From the NCBI GenBank assembly GCA_017880865.1, contig JADGRL010000033.1, forward strand, positions 1 through 33,156: DNA of 33,156 bases. Reading direction: 5' to 3'. A program made the position numbers and the translations under genes. Shown here one piece after another: positions 18,801-26,904 of the stretch. The stretch's first letter is position 1. Every line of letters begins with the position of its first letter. The DNA comes from Gallionella sp. Lineage in GTDB: Bacteria; Pseudomonadota; Gammaproteobacteria; Burkholderiales; Gallionellaceae. The notes under the pieces are model-generated. The model searched no databases and was not told the origin of the DNA. It saw nothing but the letters and a program-made list of their open reading frames with translations.

Positions 18801-18856
18801 AAAACAATTAGCCATTCCGCTAAGCCGTCAAAAGACATCGGCAAGTGGCTGGTTAT
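18801..18856. repeat. Diverged copy of sequence found inside the MITE-like element
   Basis: The stretch with tagccattccgcta and aagtggctggttat aligns with tagccattccacta and aagtggttggttat at 18251-18289 inside the MITE-like element, in the same orientation. Preceding ctgat...aa bases also match. The terminal repeats are absent here. Confidence 0.6.
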
Positions 18857-18979
18857 GGCGGCGTACCCTTTACGGGTGCTGCCACCGGCTACAAGAACGC
18901 TGAGTACGCGCATGCTATATTGTTATAGCTAAATTTACATTCCCTACAATATTTCCATTCCTGATTCGTCTTCACTGGT

Positions 18980-19555
18980 ATGGATACGACACTCACCCCC
19001 AACGCGCTGATGGCTGAACAAAACCAACGTATCTCCGAAACAGTCTCGCGCGAGCGCGGGCGGCTGATGAATTTCATCCGGCGGCGCGTGCCCGATCCGG
19101 GCGAGGCGGAGGACATTCTGCAGGACGTGTTCTACGAGTTCGTGGCCGCGTACCGCCTGCCGGAATCCATCGAACAGGTCGGTGCATGGCTGTTCGGTGT
19201 GGCGCGCAACCGGATCATCGACCGCTTTCGCAAGAAGAAAGAACAGCCTCTGCCCGAGGAGTCGGGCGAGGATGACGGGGGCAGCTGGCTGGATGAAGTG
19301 TTGCCCTCGAAGGAGGCCGGGCCGGAAGCGGCTTATGCCAGAGGTGTGTTGCTCGAAGAGTTGGCTGCCGCGCTGGCCGAGTTGCCCGAGGAGCAGCGCG
19401 CCGTATTTATCGCCCACGAACTGGAGGGGCGCAGCTTCAAGGAACTGGCGGAGGAGGCCGGGGTGGCTGTGAATACCTTGCTGGCGCGCAAGCGCTATGC
19501 GGTGCTGCACTTGCGCTCACGTCTGCAAACAATTTACGACGAATTTAATTTTTAA
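18980..19555 (+). CDS. ECF-type RNA polymerase sigma factor
   Basis: The 191-residue product has sigma region 2 (RLMNFIRRRVPDPGEAEDIL, QDVFYEFVAAYRLPE, and AWLFGVARNRIIDRFRKKK, residues about 29-88). An acidic linker (EESGEDDGGSWLDE) separates it from sigma region 4 (LAELPEEQRAVFIAHELEGR and SFKELAEEAGVAVNTLLARK, about 132-180). It lacks regions 1 and 3, so it is an ECF sigma. A membrane protein gene follows 12 bp later, and no classic anti-sigma gene is adjacent. A weak promoter TTGTTA/TACAAT with a long 19-bp spacer (18920-18950) may drive it. Confidence 0.92.
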   Translation: MDTTLTPNALMAEQNQRISETVSRERGRLMNFIRRRVPDPGEAEDILQDVFYEFVAAYRLPESIEQVGAWLFGVARNRIIDRFRKKKEQPLPEESGEDDGGSWLDEVLPSKEAGPEAAYARGVLLEELAAALAELPEEQRAVFIAHELEGRSFKELAEEAGVAVNTLLARKRYAVLHLRSRLQTIYDEFNF

Positions 19556-19567
19556 AGGAGAACTGAG

Positions 19568-19924
19568 ATGGGTATGAACTGCAAAACGAAATGCTGGACC
19601 AAATGTTGGACCATGGTGCCGCTGGTGATGGTCGGCATCGCTGGTCTGGGCTGGGTGGTGATGATGTTGTGGAACTGGTTGTTGCCGAACTTGTTCGTGG
19701 GCGTCAAAGCGATCGACTATGTTCAGGCGATGGGCGTGCTGCTGTTGAGCAAGATATTGTTCGGCGGATTTAGAGGACACTGCGGCGGTCATGCCAAGTG
19801 GCAGCAACATCGCCTGGAAAACATGACGCCGGAACAACGCGAAAAATTCCAGACCGGAATGCGCAGCGGGTTCTACAAGTGCAAGGGTGACGAGGCTTGT
19901 GCGCCGAAAGAGAAGCAGGACTGA
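19568..19924 (+). CDS. Small Cys-rich two-helix membrane protein paired with the ECF sigma factor
   Basis: The 118-residue product has a Cys-rich N-terminus (C5, C9, C13). Two hydrophobic segments follow (about 16-37, including GLGWVVMMLWNWLLPNLF, and about 47-65, VQAMGVLLLSKILFGGF). Next are an HCGGH motif and a charged tail (ENMTPEQREKFQTGM) with two further cysteines. A strong AAAGGAG site precedes it, 12 bp after the sigma gene, so the two are almost surely co-transcribed. It could be a membrane-bound anti-sigma/sensor or a metal/redox-linked target. Similar WNWLMP-type proteins exist but I know no assigned function. Confidence 0.8.
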   Translation: MGMNCKTKCWTKCWTMVPLVMVGIAGLGWVVMMLWNWLLPNLFVGVKAIDYVQAMGVLLLSKILFGGFRGHCGGHAKWQQHRLENMTPEQREKFQTGMRSGFYKCKGDEACAPKEKQD

Positions 19925-19962
19925 AGAGCCCCGTTCCACGCCCGATCGCGCGCTTAGAGGTT

Positions 19963-19986
19963 ATCAATGGAGTTTGCGCCATTGAT
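19963..19986 (+). other. Hairpin downstream of the sigma operon
   Basis: Arms atcaatgg and ccattgat (8 bp) enclose an 8-nt loop 39 bp after the stop of the membrane protein gene. It lacks a T-run, so it is more likely a transcript-stabilising or pause hairpin than a terminator. Confidence 0.45.
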
Positions 19987-20015
19987 GCGGCGAAAAAATA
20001 TCAACGGCCGCAAAT

Positions 20016-20051
20016 AAAAATGGCACGTCCTTTTTGACGTGTCATTTTTTT
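20016..20051. terminator. Bidirectional intrinsic terminator
   Basis: A 14-bp stem (20016-20029 with 20036-20049, one G:T wobble) with a cttttt loop is bounded by A-run and T-run on opposite sides. It lies between the convergent sigma operon and the OmpA-like gene and can serve both. Confidence 0.85.
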
Positions 20052-20065
20052 GTATCGCCTTTTGA

Positions 20066-20452
20066 TTAGAACCGAACCTGTACTTCGTAGCGGCGGTTCT
20101 TTGCTTTCTTGGCGGCGGTGTCGCCCGGCTTGACCAGCATATTATCCGAACCCATGCCGATGGCTTCGATGTCGCCGCTATCCACGCCCTGCGCGATGAG
20201 TTCCTTGACCATCACTTGTGCGCGGCGTGCCGACAGTTCCTTGTTTTTGACCGCATCGCCGGAGGAGTCGGTGTGGCCGGAGATGATGAATTTAAATCCG
20301 GTTTGCCCCTGGGCTTGCAGTTTCTTTTTTACGTCGATGATCGTGGTGGCCAGTTTTTTGGACTTGTTGCCGCAACCGGCTACCAGCTCAACCGATCCGC
20401 TTTTGAACGAACACTGGTTTTTTCTTCCTTCATCAAGCAACTTTTTATTCAC
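20066..20452 (-). CDS. OmpA-like peptidoglycan-binding domain protein, probably N-terminally damaged
   Basis: From a GTG at 20452 the 128-residue product carries a complete OmpA C-terminal domain: FIISGHTDSSGD, NKELSARRAQVMVKELIAQG and AKKAKNRRYEVQVRF, including the D and R residues that bind diaminopimelate. The frame stays open upstream to 20674. At about 20602-20565 it encodes KFRLLSATATFAHA, which looks like the end of a signal peptide, yet no ATG, GTG or TTG lies before it in frame. Without it the product would not be exported. A 9-bp hairpin sits just upstream. The DUF4382 gene precedes it on the same strand. Confidence 0.7.
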   Translation of the reverse strand: MNKKLLDEGRKNQCSFKSGSVELVAGCGNKSKKLATTIIDVKKKLQAQGQTGFKFIISGHTDSSGDAVKNKELSARRAQVMVKELIAQGVDSGDIEAIGMGSDNMLVKPGDTAAKKAKNRRYEVQVRF

Positions 20453-20605
20453 CTCAGTCGCGATTTGTTCGTTGCCCTTTGCGGGTGCTTTCTCTTTGGC
20501 TTGATCGGATGCCTTGGCATTGAGGTCGGCGGCTCTCGGGGTTTTTATGTTGTCCAGAAGTCCGGCATGGGCGAAGGTGGCTGTGGCAGAGAGCAGCCTG
20601 AATTT

Positions 20606-20632
20606 GTTATCGGGTGACGCTCGCCCGATAAC
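20606..20632 (-). other. Hairpin between the DUF4382 gene and the OmpA-like gene
   Basis: Perfect 9-bp arms gttatcggg and cccgataac enclose a 9-nt loop, 35 bp after the DUF4382 stop on the minus strand. No T-run follows, so it is not a standard terminator. It sits where the start of the OmpA-like signal peptide would be expected. Confidence 0.6.
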
Positions 20633-20666
20633 GTGACGTTCTCTTTGGATCGGGCGGCGGTTTGAA

Positions 20667-21863
20667 TTATGGTATCAGAGTAAAGTTATGCACGGCATCC
20701 GCCGTTGAAATGTTCGCTGCGAACGTCTGGGTCACGTAGCCGGTCGCGGAAGCTTCATCGGTGTATTGGCCCACGGTGAATGTGCCGTTAGAAAACACCA
20801 GCGGCAGCGTTGCACTGTACTGCGCGAGCCGGGGCGCGCCTATCGGCAAGATCAGTGAGTAGGCGCCGGTTGTGAGATCGGCTGCCTGCGATTTTACCGT
20901 CACGATTGGGAGGGTGCCGACGGCTTGCTGCGCTGCCGCGTAGGTGACGACCGTCGCATCGGTCGGATTCAAGGATATCGAGCCGCCCAAGATGTGGGTG
21001 GCCGATACCGGCATCGTGATCGGCGTGATGTTGTCACTCACGTTCACCACGCTGGTGGTGGTTGCGATCGGCACGCTGGCTATGACTGCCGTGGCATGGC
21101 CGTTTGCGGTGAGAACGACATCATAGTTTCCGGGGGTGACGCGGCCGAGAAAAAACTCACCGGTGGTCGCGTTCGGCACCGTGGTTTGAACGATCACACC
21201 GTTCTGCTGCGCCGTCACCAAGACGCTGCTGGGCAGTAACGCGGGATCGACAAAACCGTCAATGCCGTTCAGCGCAAAGGGGATGACTTTGATCACGGGT
21301 TTGAGCACGTAGTTTCCATTACCGCTCGTCACGATGGATTTGCAGGCGTTGAAATCCAGCACCAGATCGACACGCTGCCCGGAGGCCACGTCGAACGGGT
21401 TGATCAGCTTGATCCCGCTTTGCAGCGCGCTCGGGGTAACCAGCGGGGTCGCAGCGCCACCAGTCGGGACAACCGAGTTGGCGAGTCCACCCACAACGGT
21501 GTTCGGATCCAGCACCAGGCGCAGTTGCGTGTAATGCCCTGCAGCCAACGGTGTCTCGCCAAGATGGTCGAGTACGCCGTTGTTCAGGCTGAGCAAATTT
21601 ATTTTTCGCGCAGGGTTCAGCGTAATATCGGTCCAGCCGGCAGCCGTGTCGGTGGCGGTCGCGCTCTGGTGCACCCGCACTTTGTTGACGGTCACATTCA
21701 CCTCGTCGAAGCCGCAGGCCGGCGTATCTGTGAGGGATATGCCAAATATACCCGGGGCGGTGGCACCGTTGTCATTACCGCATCCGGCTGCAAGTGCAAC
21801 GAATACTGATGCTATCAGCCACGACAGAAGTTTGAATCTGGAATAATTATTGAACTTTTTCAT
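20667..21863 (-). CDS. DUF4382-domain lipoprotein
   Basis: The 398-residue product begins with a lipoprotein signal (WLIASVFVALAAGC, lipidated Cys 28). The DUF4382 domain covers residues about 38-190, with SLTDTPACGFDEVNVTVNKV, RKINLLSLNNG, and HYTQLRLVLDPN. The rest looks like a carboxypeptidase-regulatory-like beta-sandwich (GEFFLGRVTPGNYDVVLTANG). It is probably anchored in the outer membrane or at the cell surface; the family has no assigned function. AAAGGA upstream of the ATG supports the start. Confidence 0.88.
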   Translation of the reverse strand: MKKFNNYSRFKLLSWLIASVFVALAAGCGNDNGATAPGIFGISLTDTPACGFDEVNVTVNKVRVHQSATATDTAAGWTDITLNPARKINLLSLNNGVLDHLGETPLAAGHYTQLRLVLDPNTVVGGLANSVVPTGGAATPLVTPSALQSGIKLINPFDVASGQRVDLVLDFNACKSIVTSGNGNYVLKPVIKVIPFALNGIDGFVDPALLPSSVLVTAQQNGVIVQTTVPNATTGEFFLGRVTPGNYDVVLTANGHATAVIASVPIATTTSVVNVSDNITPITMPVSATHILGGSISLNPTDATVVTYAAAQQAVGTLPIVTVKSQAADLTTGAYSLILPIGAPRLAQYSATLPLVFSNGTFTVGQYTDEASATGYVTQTFAANISTADAVHNFTLIP

Positions 21864-22357
21864 ATTCTTTTCCTTTTCGTTAGCGTGACAGCGACGTGAT
21901 GTTGGCGGGAACTATGGGTTAATAAGATGTTTGTATTTCATCCGCCAGTTATCGCGAACGAAATGACATCGCAAAATGCGCTTTTAAATGGGGTTGATCT
22001 GTGCGCTAGAACACGCAGCGCGATGAGTCGCGATGAGCAGGAATCGGGTAAGCCATAGCTACGGGGCGCTAGGGCTCAAATCAAATGAGTGGGCTAACCT
22101 GCGTTTTTCGACAATCTTGCGTTCTTTGATCGGCGTTTGCTGCGATTTCCTGACGAAGCAATATCTCTGTTTGCAGTGCTTCGCTGTAAGAGCGATGGTG
22201 TAGCCCATGGGGGGTGATGTACACGCGGATGTTGAACCCGGCAAAGGATGATGGTGTGCAGCTCTGCCTAGCATCATCCTTTTGTATTTGCATAACGCTG
22301 TCGGCAGGCGTGGCGACCTGTTAAAATGCGCGAGTTATTCAGTCAACTTAACCTTTC
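21864..22357. other. Gene-free spacer before the MFS gene
   Basis: No gene was recognised. It contains the DUF4382 ribosome binding site near 21873, a short direct repeat (gcgatgagtcgcgatgag, about 22020-22037), the long inverted repeat at 22243-22282 and a TAAAAT that could be a -10 element (22322-22327) for the MFS gene. It also forms the right boundary of the accessory segment. Confidence 0.55.
22243..22282. repeat. 11-bp perfect inverted repeat upstream of the MFS gene
   Basis: Arms aaaggatgatg (22243-22253) and catcatccttt (22272-22282) enclose an 18-bp loop, followed by ttgtatttg. It could form a terminator-like hairpin ending transcription that enters from the accessory segment, or be the remnant of a small palindromic element. 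Confidence 0.65.
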
Positions 22358-23737
22358 ATGCAAAACGACAAAGATTCCATGACTGCGACCGAGCGTCGCG
22401 CCAGTATTGGTTTGGCCAGTATCTACGGCCTGCGCATGCTGGGGCTGTTCATCATCCTGCCGGTTTTCGCGCTGTACGCGGAACATCTACCCGGAGGCTC
22501 TAGCCATCTGATGATCGGCATCGCGCTCGGGGCTTACGGGCTGACCCAGGCGATTTTGCAAATCCCGGCCGGTTGGCTGTCCGACCGCTACGGGCGCAAG
22601 CCGGTGATTTACGTCAGTTTGATTTTGTTCGCGCTGGGCAGCTTTGTCGCCGCCTCCGCCGATAATATTTACTGGATCATCATCGGGCGCGTGGTGCAGG
22701 GCGCGGGCGCGCTGAACGCGGCGGTGATGGCGCTCACGGCCGACCTGACCCGCGAAGAAGTTCGCACCCGTGCGATGGCGATGATCGGCATCACGATCGG
22801 CATCACGTTTTCGATTTCAATGGTGCTGTCGCCGCTGCTCAATAACGTGATTGGCGTGCCCGGCCTGTTCGCGCTGACCGGCGTGCTGTCGTTGCTGGCG
22901 CTGGGGGTGGTGAAATTCATGATTCCCGATCCGGCGATCACGCGCTTTCACAGCGACACCGAGGCGAGCCTGAAACATTTTGGCGCGGTGCTCTCTAATC
23001 GCGAATTATTGCGGCTCGACTTCGGCATCTTTTCGCTGCACGCGATCCTGATGTCGGTGTTCATGCAAGTGCCGTTCGTGCTCAAGCGCGACGGGCTGGA
23101 TGTGGCGCAGCATTGGTATATTTATCTGCCGGTGATGCTGCTGGCGTTTGCTCTGATGGTGCCGCCTATCATCATCGCGGAAAAGAAAGCCAGCATGAAA
23201 CGCGTGTTCATGCTGGCGATCTTTCTGGCGATGTGCGCGCAGGCGCTGCTGATGTTCGGGCAACACAGCTTGTGGGGCGTGGCCGCCGCGCTGCTGGTGT
23301 TCTTCACCGCATTCAACGTGCTCGAAGCGACGCTGCCCTCGATGATCAGCAAGATCGCGCCGCTGGCAGCCAAAGGCACCGCGATGGGCGTATACAGCAG
23401 CGTGCAGTTCCTCGGCGCGTTCTGTGGCGCGGCAGTGGGCGGCGCGTTGATGCAGTTTGTCGGTGGCAACGCGGTGTTCGTGTTCGCGATCTGCTTGCTG
23501 TTGTTGTGGCTGATCGTCGCATCCGGCATGCAGCCTCCGGCCGCGGTGCGCACCCGGTTGTATCATTTGTCGGAAATGAATGAGGCGGCTGGGTTAGAAT
23601 TGCAAAAACAACTCGCGCAACTTCAGGGCGTGCGCGAAGTGATGGTGGTGGTGGCGGAAAACATCGCCTGCCTCAAGGTAGACATGCAGGGATTTGATGA
23701 AGCAGCGGTCGATAAACTTATGATGAAAGGAGCATGA
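22358..23737 (+). CDS. MFS transporter, YajR-like with C-terminal YAM-type domain
   Basis: The 459-residue product has about 12 hydrophobic segments. The MFS motif A is [14 protein letters not shown], and motif-B-like [20 protein letters not shown] follows. The last 65 residues ([40 protein letters not shown]) form a small soluble alpha/beta domain, as in E. coli YajR. It is a proton-driven exporter by family; the substrate is unknown. ssb starts 1 bp after its stop. In many Betaproteobacteria this gene lies between uvrA and ssb. The start ATG at 22358 has a second in-frame ATG at codon 8. Confidence 0.9.
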   Translation: MQNDKDSMTATERRASIGLASIYGLRMLGLFIILPVFALYAEHLPGGSSHLMIGIALGAYGLTQAILQIPAGWLSDRYGRKPVIYVSLILFALGSFVAASADNIYWIIIGRVVQGAGALNAAVMALTADLTREEVRTRAMAMIGITIGITFSISMVLSPLLNNVIGVPGLFALTGVLSLLALGVVKFMIPDPAITRFHSDTEASLKHFGAVLSNRELLRLDFGIFSLHAILMSVFMQVPFVLKRDGLDVAQHWYIYLPVMLLAFALMVPPIIIAEKKASMKRVFMLAIFLAMCAQALLMFGQHSLWGVAAALLVFFTAFNVLEATLPSMISKIAPLAAKGTAMGVYSSVQFLGAFCGAAVGGALMQFVGGNAVFVFAICLLLLWLIVASGMQPPAAVRTRLYHLSEMNEAAGLELQKQLAQLQGVREVMVVVAENIACLKVDMQGFDEAAVDKLMMKGA

Positions 23738-23738
23738 C

Positions 23739-24212
23739 ATGTCGGTGAATAAAGTGATTCTGATAGGCCGTCTGGGCAAAGACCCGGAAACCCGTTACAT
23801 GACCAGCGGCGAAGCCGTGACCAATGCGACGCTGGCGACTTCCGAAAACTGGAAGGACAAGAGCGGCGAGAAGCAGGAAAAGACCGAATGGCATAATCTG
23901 GTGTTCTACCGCCGCCTGGCCGAGATTGCCGGTGAGTATTTAAAAAAGGGTTCGATGATTTATGTCGAGGGCAAACTGCAAACCCGCAAGTGGCAGACCA
24001 AGGAAGGTCAGGATCGCTACACCACCGAAATCGTGGTCAACGAAATGACCATGCTGGGCGGCAAATCCACCGGCGGCAGTTTCGAAGTGGTGGAAAACCA
24101 ATCAGCTCCCGCGCGTGCGCCCGCCGCTGCAAAATCGGCCCCGGCAGCGCCGTCGTCAGGCGCTGCGCCAGGACGCAGCTTCGATAATTTCGACGACGAC
24201 ATTCCTTTTTAG
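23739..24212 (+). CDS. ssb: Single-stranded DNA-binding protein
   Basis: The 157-residue product has the SSB OB-fold ([60 protein letters not shown]). An Ala/Pro/Ser-rich linker and the acidic tip DDDIPF, the docking site for repair and replication partners, follow. AAAGGAG lies just before the end of the MFS gene, and the two genes are separated by one base. A terminator follows. Confidence 0.98.
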   Translation: MSVNKVILIGRLGKDPETRYMTSGEAVTNATLATSENWKDKSGEKQEKTEWHNLVFYRRLAEIAGEYLKKGSMIYVEGKLQTRKWQTKEGQDRYTTEIVVNEMTMLGGKSTGGSFEVVENQSAPARAPAAAKSAPAAPSSGAAPGRSFDNFDDDIPF

Positions 24213-24239
24213 AATATACCTAGAGCAGCAATGTAAACT

Positions 24240-24274
24240 AAATCCCCTATGTCCAAACGGAGTAGGGGATTTTT
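24240..24274 (+). terminator. Intrinsic terminator after ssb
   Basis: Arms aaatccccta (24240-24249) and taggggattt (24263-24272) form a 10-bp stem with a 13-nt loop, followed by further Ts. Its 3' arm region overlaps the stop codon of the convergent diguanylate cyclase gene. Confidence 0.88.
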
Positions 24275-26243
24275 AATTGCCCGCCGTCTTTGGGTCGAAG
24301 AAACGGATCAGATTGCGTCCATCGGATTTGGCCTGGTACATCGCGATATCGGCCCACTTTAAAATTTCTTCCGGGTTGGCCGAGTGGTCGACGAACAGCA
24401 CCACGCCGATACTCGACGAGCAATGATGCTCGACGGTGATGGCCGAGCTGCCCTCATGCTTGAGTGTCAGCACATAAGGCTCGGCCAGAAGAGCGAGTAT
24501 TTTTTTCGCGACGATGTCGGCTTGCGCGGTGGACAGAGTTTTGTCCACATCCAGCTCACTGAGTATCACGACGAATTCATCACCGCCAAACCGCGCGACC
24601 GTATCCACCTCGCGCACACAGCTGGTGATGCGGCGCGCCACTTCCACCAGCAACAAGTCGCCCATCGCGTGCCCATACGTGTCATTGAGCTGTTTGAATT
24701 TATCCAGATCCAGGAACATCAGTGCGCTATAACGACCGTCGCGCTTGCTCGCGGCCATGGTCTGCACCAGCCGGTCATCGAGCAGACGGCGATTCGGCAG
24801 CAGCGTGAGCGGATCGTAAAAGGCGAGATTGCGGATTTGATCTTCCGCTGTTTTGCGCGCGGTGATGTCTTCGATGAAGCCGTTGTAGTGGATCGAACCA
24901 TCTGCCGCCCGCAACGCATGGGCAAAGCTCTGGATCCAGCAGGTGTCACCGTTGAGTATCACGCGGAACGTGGTATTCCAGCCTGAACCTTTCGCGATGC
25001 AGGCATCCAGTTCGGCCTCGTAAGCGGCCCGGTCTTCTGCGGGCACATGATCGAACAGGTGTTCACGCTGTGCCATGATCGCCTCGGCCTCCACACCGAC
25101 GATGTCCTTGACCCGGTGGCTGATAAATTTGGTGAAGCGCCGGCCATTCTCATCTGCCAGCACCTGGAAAACTGCCACCGGCGTGTTGTCCGTCAGCTCG
25201 CTCAAATACTGCTGCGCCGCTTCCAGCGCGCGGTGATTCTCCCGCTGCAATACCGCATTGCGCGCCAGTGTGTACAGCCAGAACAAGGCCATCACGGTAA
25301 TCAGTCCGGCTAGCGTCACTGCGCCCAGTACACTCCAGTGAGTCCACCAGGGATCGCGCCTGTCCAGCAATATCAGCTTCCAGTCACCCTCGGGATCATC
25401 CCACTCCAGCGAATGGCTGCGCACGATATGACGCACGCCATCAATGCTGGTTTCGGTCATATCTGCCGTAAAGGGCAAGGAGGGTGGCTGTGCACGTTCG
25501 AACATTTTGCCGAATTGCCGGACGCGCCGGATCCCGTCCAGCCGCTGTTGGTCGACCTCGCCAGTGATGTGAAACAGCCAGTCTTCACGGCTCGTGGCAA
25601 ACACCAAGCCTTGCGGAGATAACAGTACGGCGGGGCCGCCGGCCCAGGTCTTGAGCAGCGCATCCAGCTTGCTGGCGCCGACTCTGACCACCACAGCGCC
25701 GATTACCTTTGAGGTGTTATTTTGTTCTGCGCGCACGGGAGCCGCGAGAAAAATGCCACGTTCAGTGTTGATGGTGCCGATGCCAGGATAGACGTTGGGG
25801 ATTCCCTGCATGGCCAGTTGCGCATAGGGTCGAAAAGACAAATCAATTCCTGTGCCCCTCATGTTGTACTGGCTACTGTACGCCGTGACCACGCCCCGCT
25901 GATTCAAGATAAATGCAACGTCGCAAAAATACAGTGTACGCAAGGTATCCAGCGCGGATAAGACTTGAGGCGCATTGGGCGGCAGTTTTCCCAGCACCAA
26001 TTGTTTGGCCTCGCGGTTCTCCAGCCCGAACAGGATCGCCGCACCCATCGCACGGCTGTTTACCGTGCCGCTTTCCAGTGTGGATGAGAATGTGGCCAGT
26101 GCATCGGTCAGCGGGATCTCGCGATCCGCCTCGATAGAGCGGCTGATCTGATTAGCCACCCATAGCAGCACCAGTAGTACCAGTAGCGCACAGAGCGCCC
26201 GATAGATGCCGGTGTGTCGATCAATCCAGTAGAGAAAATGCAT
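24273..26243 (-). CDS. Membrane diguanylate cyclase (periplasmic sensor, PAS, GGDEF)
   Basis: The 656-residue product has a transmembrane helix near residues 12-32 and a periplasmic Cache-like sensor region. A second helix (VLGAVTLAGLITVMALFWLY) leads to a PAS domain (ELTDNTPVAVFQVL through YNGFIEDITARK) and a C-terminal GGDEF domain. The active site GGDEF is at residues 553-557, and REVD five residues upstream forms the inhibitory I-site. It should make cyclic di-GMP in response to a periplasmic signal. I chose the ATG at 26243, which begins just before the first helix and has GAGG upstream; the open frame extends 35 codons further. No EAL domain. Confidence 0.92.
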   Translation of the reverse strand: MHFLYWIDRHTGIYRALCALLVLLVLLWVANQISRSIEADREIPLTDALATFSSTLESGTVNSRAMGAAILFGLENREAKQLVLGKLPPNAPQVLSALDTLRTLYFCDVAFILNQRGVVTAYSSQYNMRGTGIDLSFRPYAQLAMQGIPNVYPGIGTINTERGIFLAAPVRAEQNNTSKVIGAVVVRVGASKLDALLKTWAGGPAVLLSPQGLVFATSREDWLFHITGEVDQQRLDGIRRVRQFGKMFERAQPPSLPFTADMTETSIDGVRHIVRSHSLEWDDPEGDWKLILLDRRDPWWTHWSVLGAVTLAGLITVMALFWLYTLARNAVLQRENHRALEAAQQYLSELTDNTPVAVFQVLADENGRRFTKFISHRVKDIVGVEAEAIMAQREHLFDHVPAEDRAAYEAELDACIAKGSGWNTTFRVILNGDTCWIQSFAHALRAADGSIHYNGFIEDITARKTAEDQIRNLAFYDPLTLLPNRRLLDDRLVQTMAASKRDGRYSALMFLDLDKFKQLNDTYGHAMGDLLLVEVARRITSCVREVDTVARFGGDEFVVILSELDVDKTLSTAQADIVAKKILALLAEPYVLTLKHEGSSAITVEHHCSSSIGVVLFVDHSANPEEILKWADIAMYQAKSDGRNLIRFFDPKTAGN

Positions 26244-26377
26244 CGTCAATGAACCTCGGATCAGGCTATGGATAATACTGAATAGGTAGATGCCGTCATA
26301 TCTTTTGATCGGCGATTCTATCAGAATGCCTGTATTGGCTAGAATCATTCTTCCATGTTCTTATTCAATCAGATAGG

Positions 26378-26383
26378 TATAAT
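26378..26383 (+). promoter_or_regulatory. Candidate -10 element for the PBP-like/porin genes
   Basis: A perfect TATAAT lies 42 bp before the ATG of the periplasmic protein, in the divergent region shared with the diguanylate cyclase gene. No good -35 hexamer is visible at the usual distance, so it may be activator-dependent. Confidence 0.4.
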
Positions 26384-26424
26384 TCCTGCAACTCAATCAA
26401 AGCCCGTTCAACGTAAAGCGCATA

Positions 26425-26868
26425 ATGTTCCGAGCACTTCAATCACATCGCTTATACCGCTGCGCCCTTGTCTGGCTGCTGCTGTTGCCGTCGAGTTTGC
26501 TGGCGGATGAGCTACTGGTTGTGACTGGCGAGAAAAGCTCGCTGACCGCGCTCGACAAAAATCAGGTACGCAATATATTCCTCGGCAAGGTCTCCTCACT
26601 TCCGGACGGCAGCAACGCGGCCCCTGTCGATCAGCCTGAATCCAGCCCGTTGCGCGATGAGTTTTATGAAAAGCTGACCCATCATTCTGCCGCCGAGGCC
26701 AAAGCGCACTGGGTCAAGCTGTCCTTTACCGGCCGTGGCGCGCCACCGCGTGAGAGTACCAGCAGCAGTGACACCAAAAGAATGGTCAATTCAATGCCGG
26801 GAGCAATCGGCTATATCGAGAAGTCAGAACTCGACAGCAGTGTCAAAGTTGTATTTACCGTGAAATAA
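26425..26868 (+). CDS. Periplasmic PBP-like (PstS-type) substrate-binding domain protein
   Basis: The 147-residue product has a signal peptide (CALVWLLLLPSSLLA before DELLVV). A short type-2 periplasmic-binding-like fold follows: LTALDKNQVRNIFLGKVSSL, the segment SPLRDEFYEKLTHHSAAEAK and NSMPGAIGYIEKSELD. These match the small phosphate-binding-like proteins that are roughly half the size of true PstS. It probably binds an anion or small ligand for the adjacent porin or sensor. It is divergent from the diguanylate cyclase and 36 bp upstream of the porin gene. Confidence 0.85.
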   Translation: MFRALQSHRLYRCALVWLLLLPSSLLADELLVVTGEKSSLTALDKNQVRNIFLGKVSSLPDGSNAAPVDQPESSPLRDEFYEKLTHHSAAEAKAHWVKLSFTGRGAPPRESTSSSDTKRMVNSMPGAIGYIEKSELDSSVKVVFTVK

Positions 26869-26892
26869 ACTGGCCACTATGCATGGTCGCTC

Positions 26893-26900
26893 GGGGGGGG
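26893..26900 (+). repeat. G8 homopolymer tract in front of the porin gene
   Basis: Eight consecutive G residues end four bases before the porin ATG at 26905 and occupy the ribosome-binding-site position. Slippage here would change the spacing or strength of initiation. Confidence 0.9.
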
Positions 26901-26904
26901 ATTT

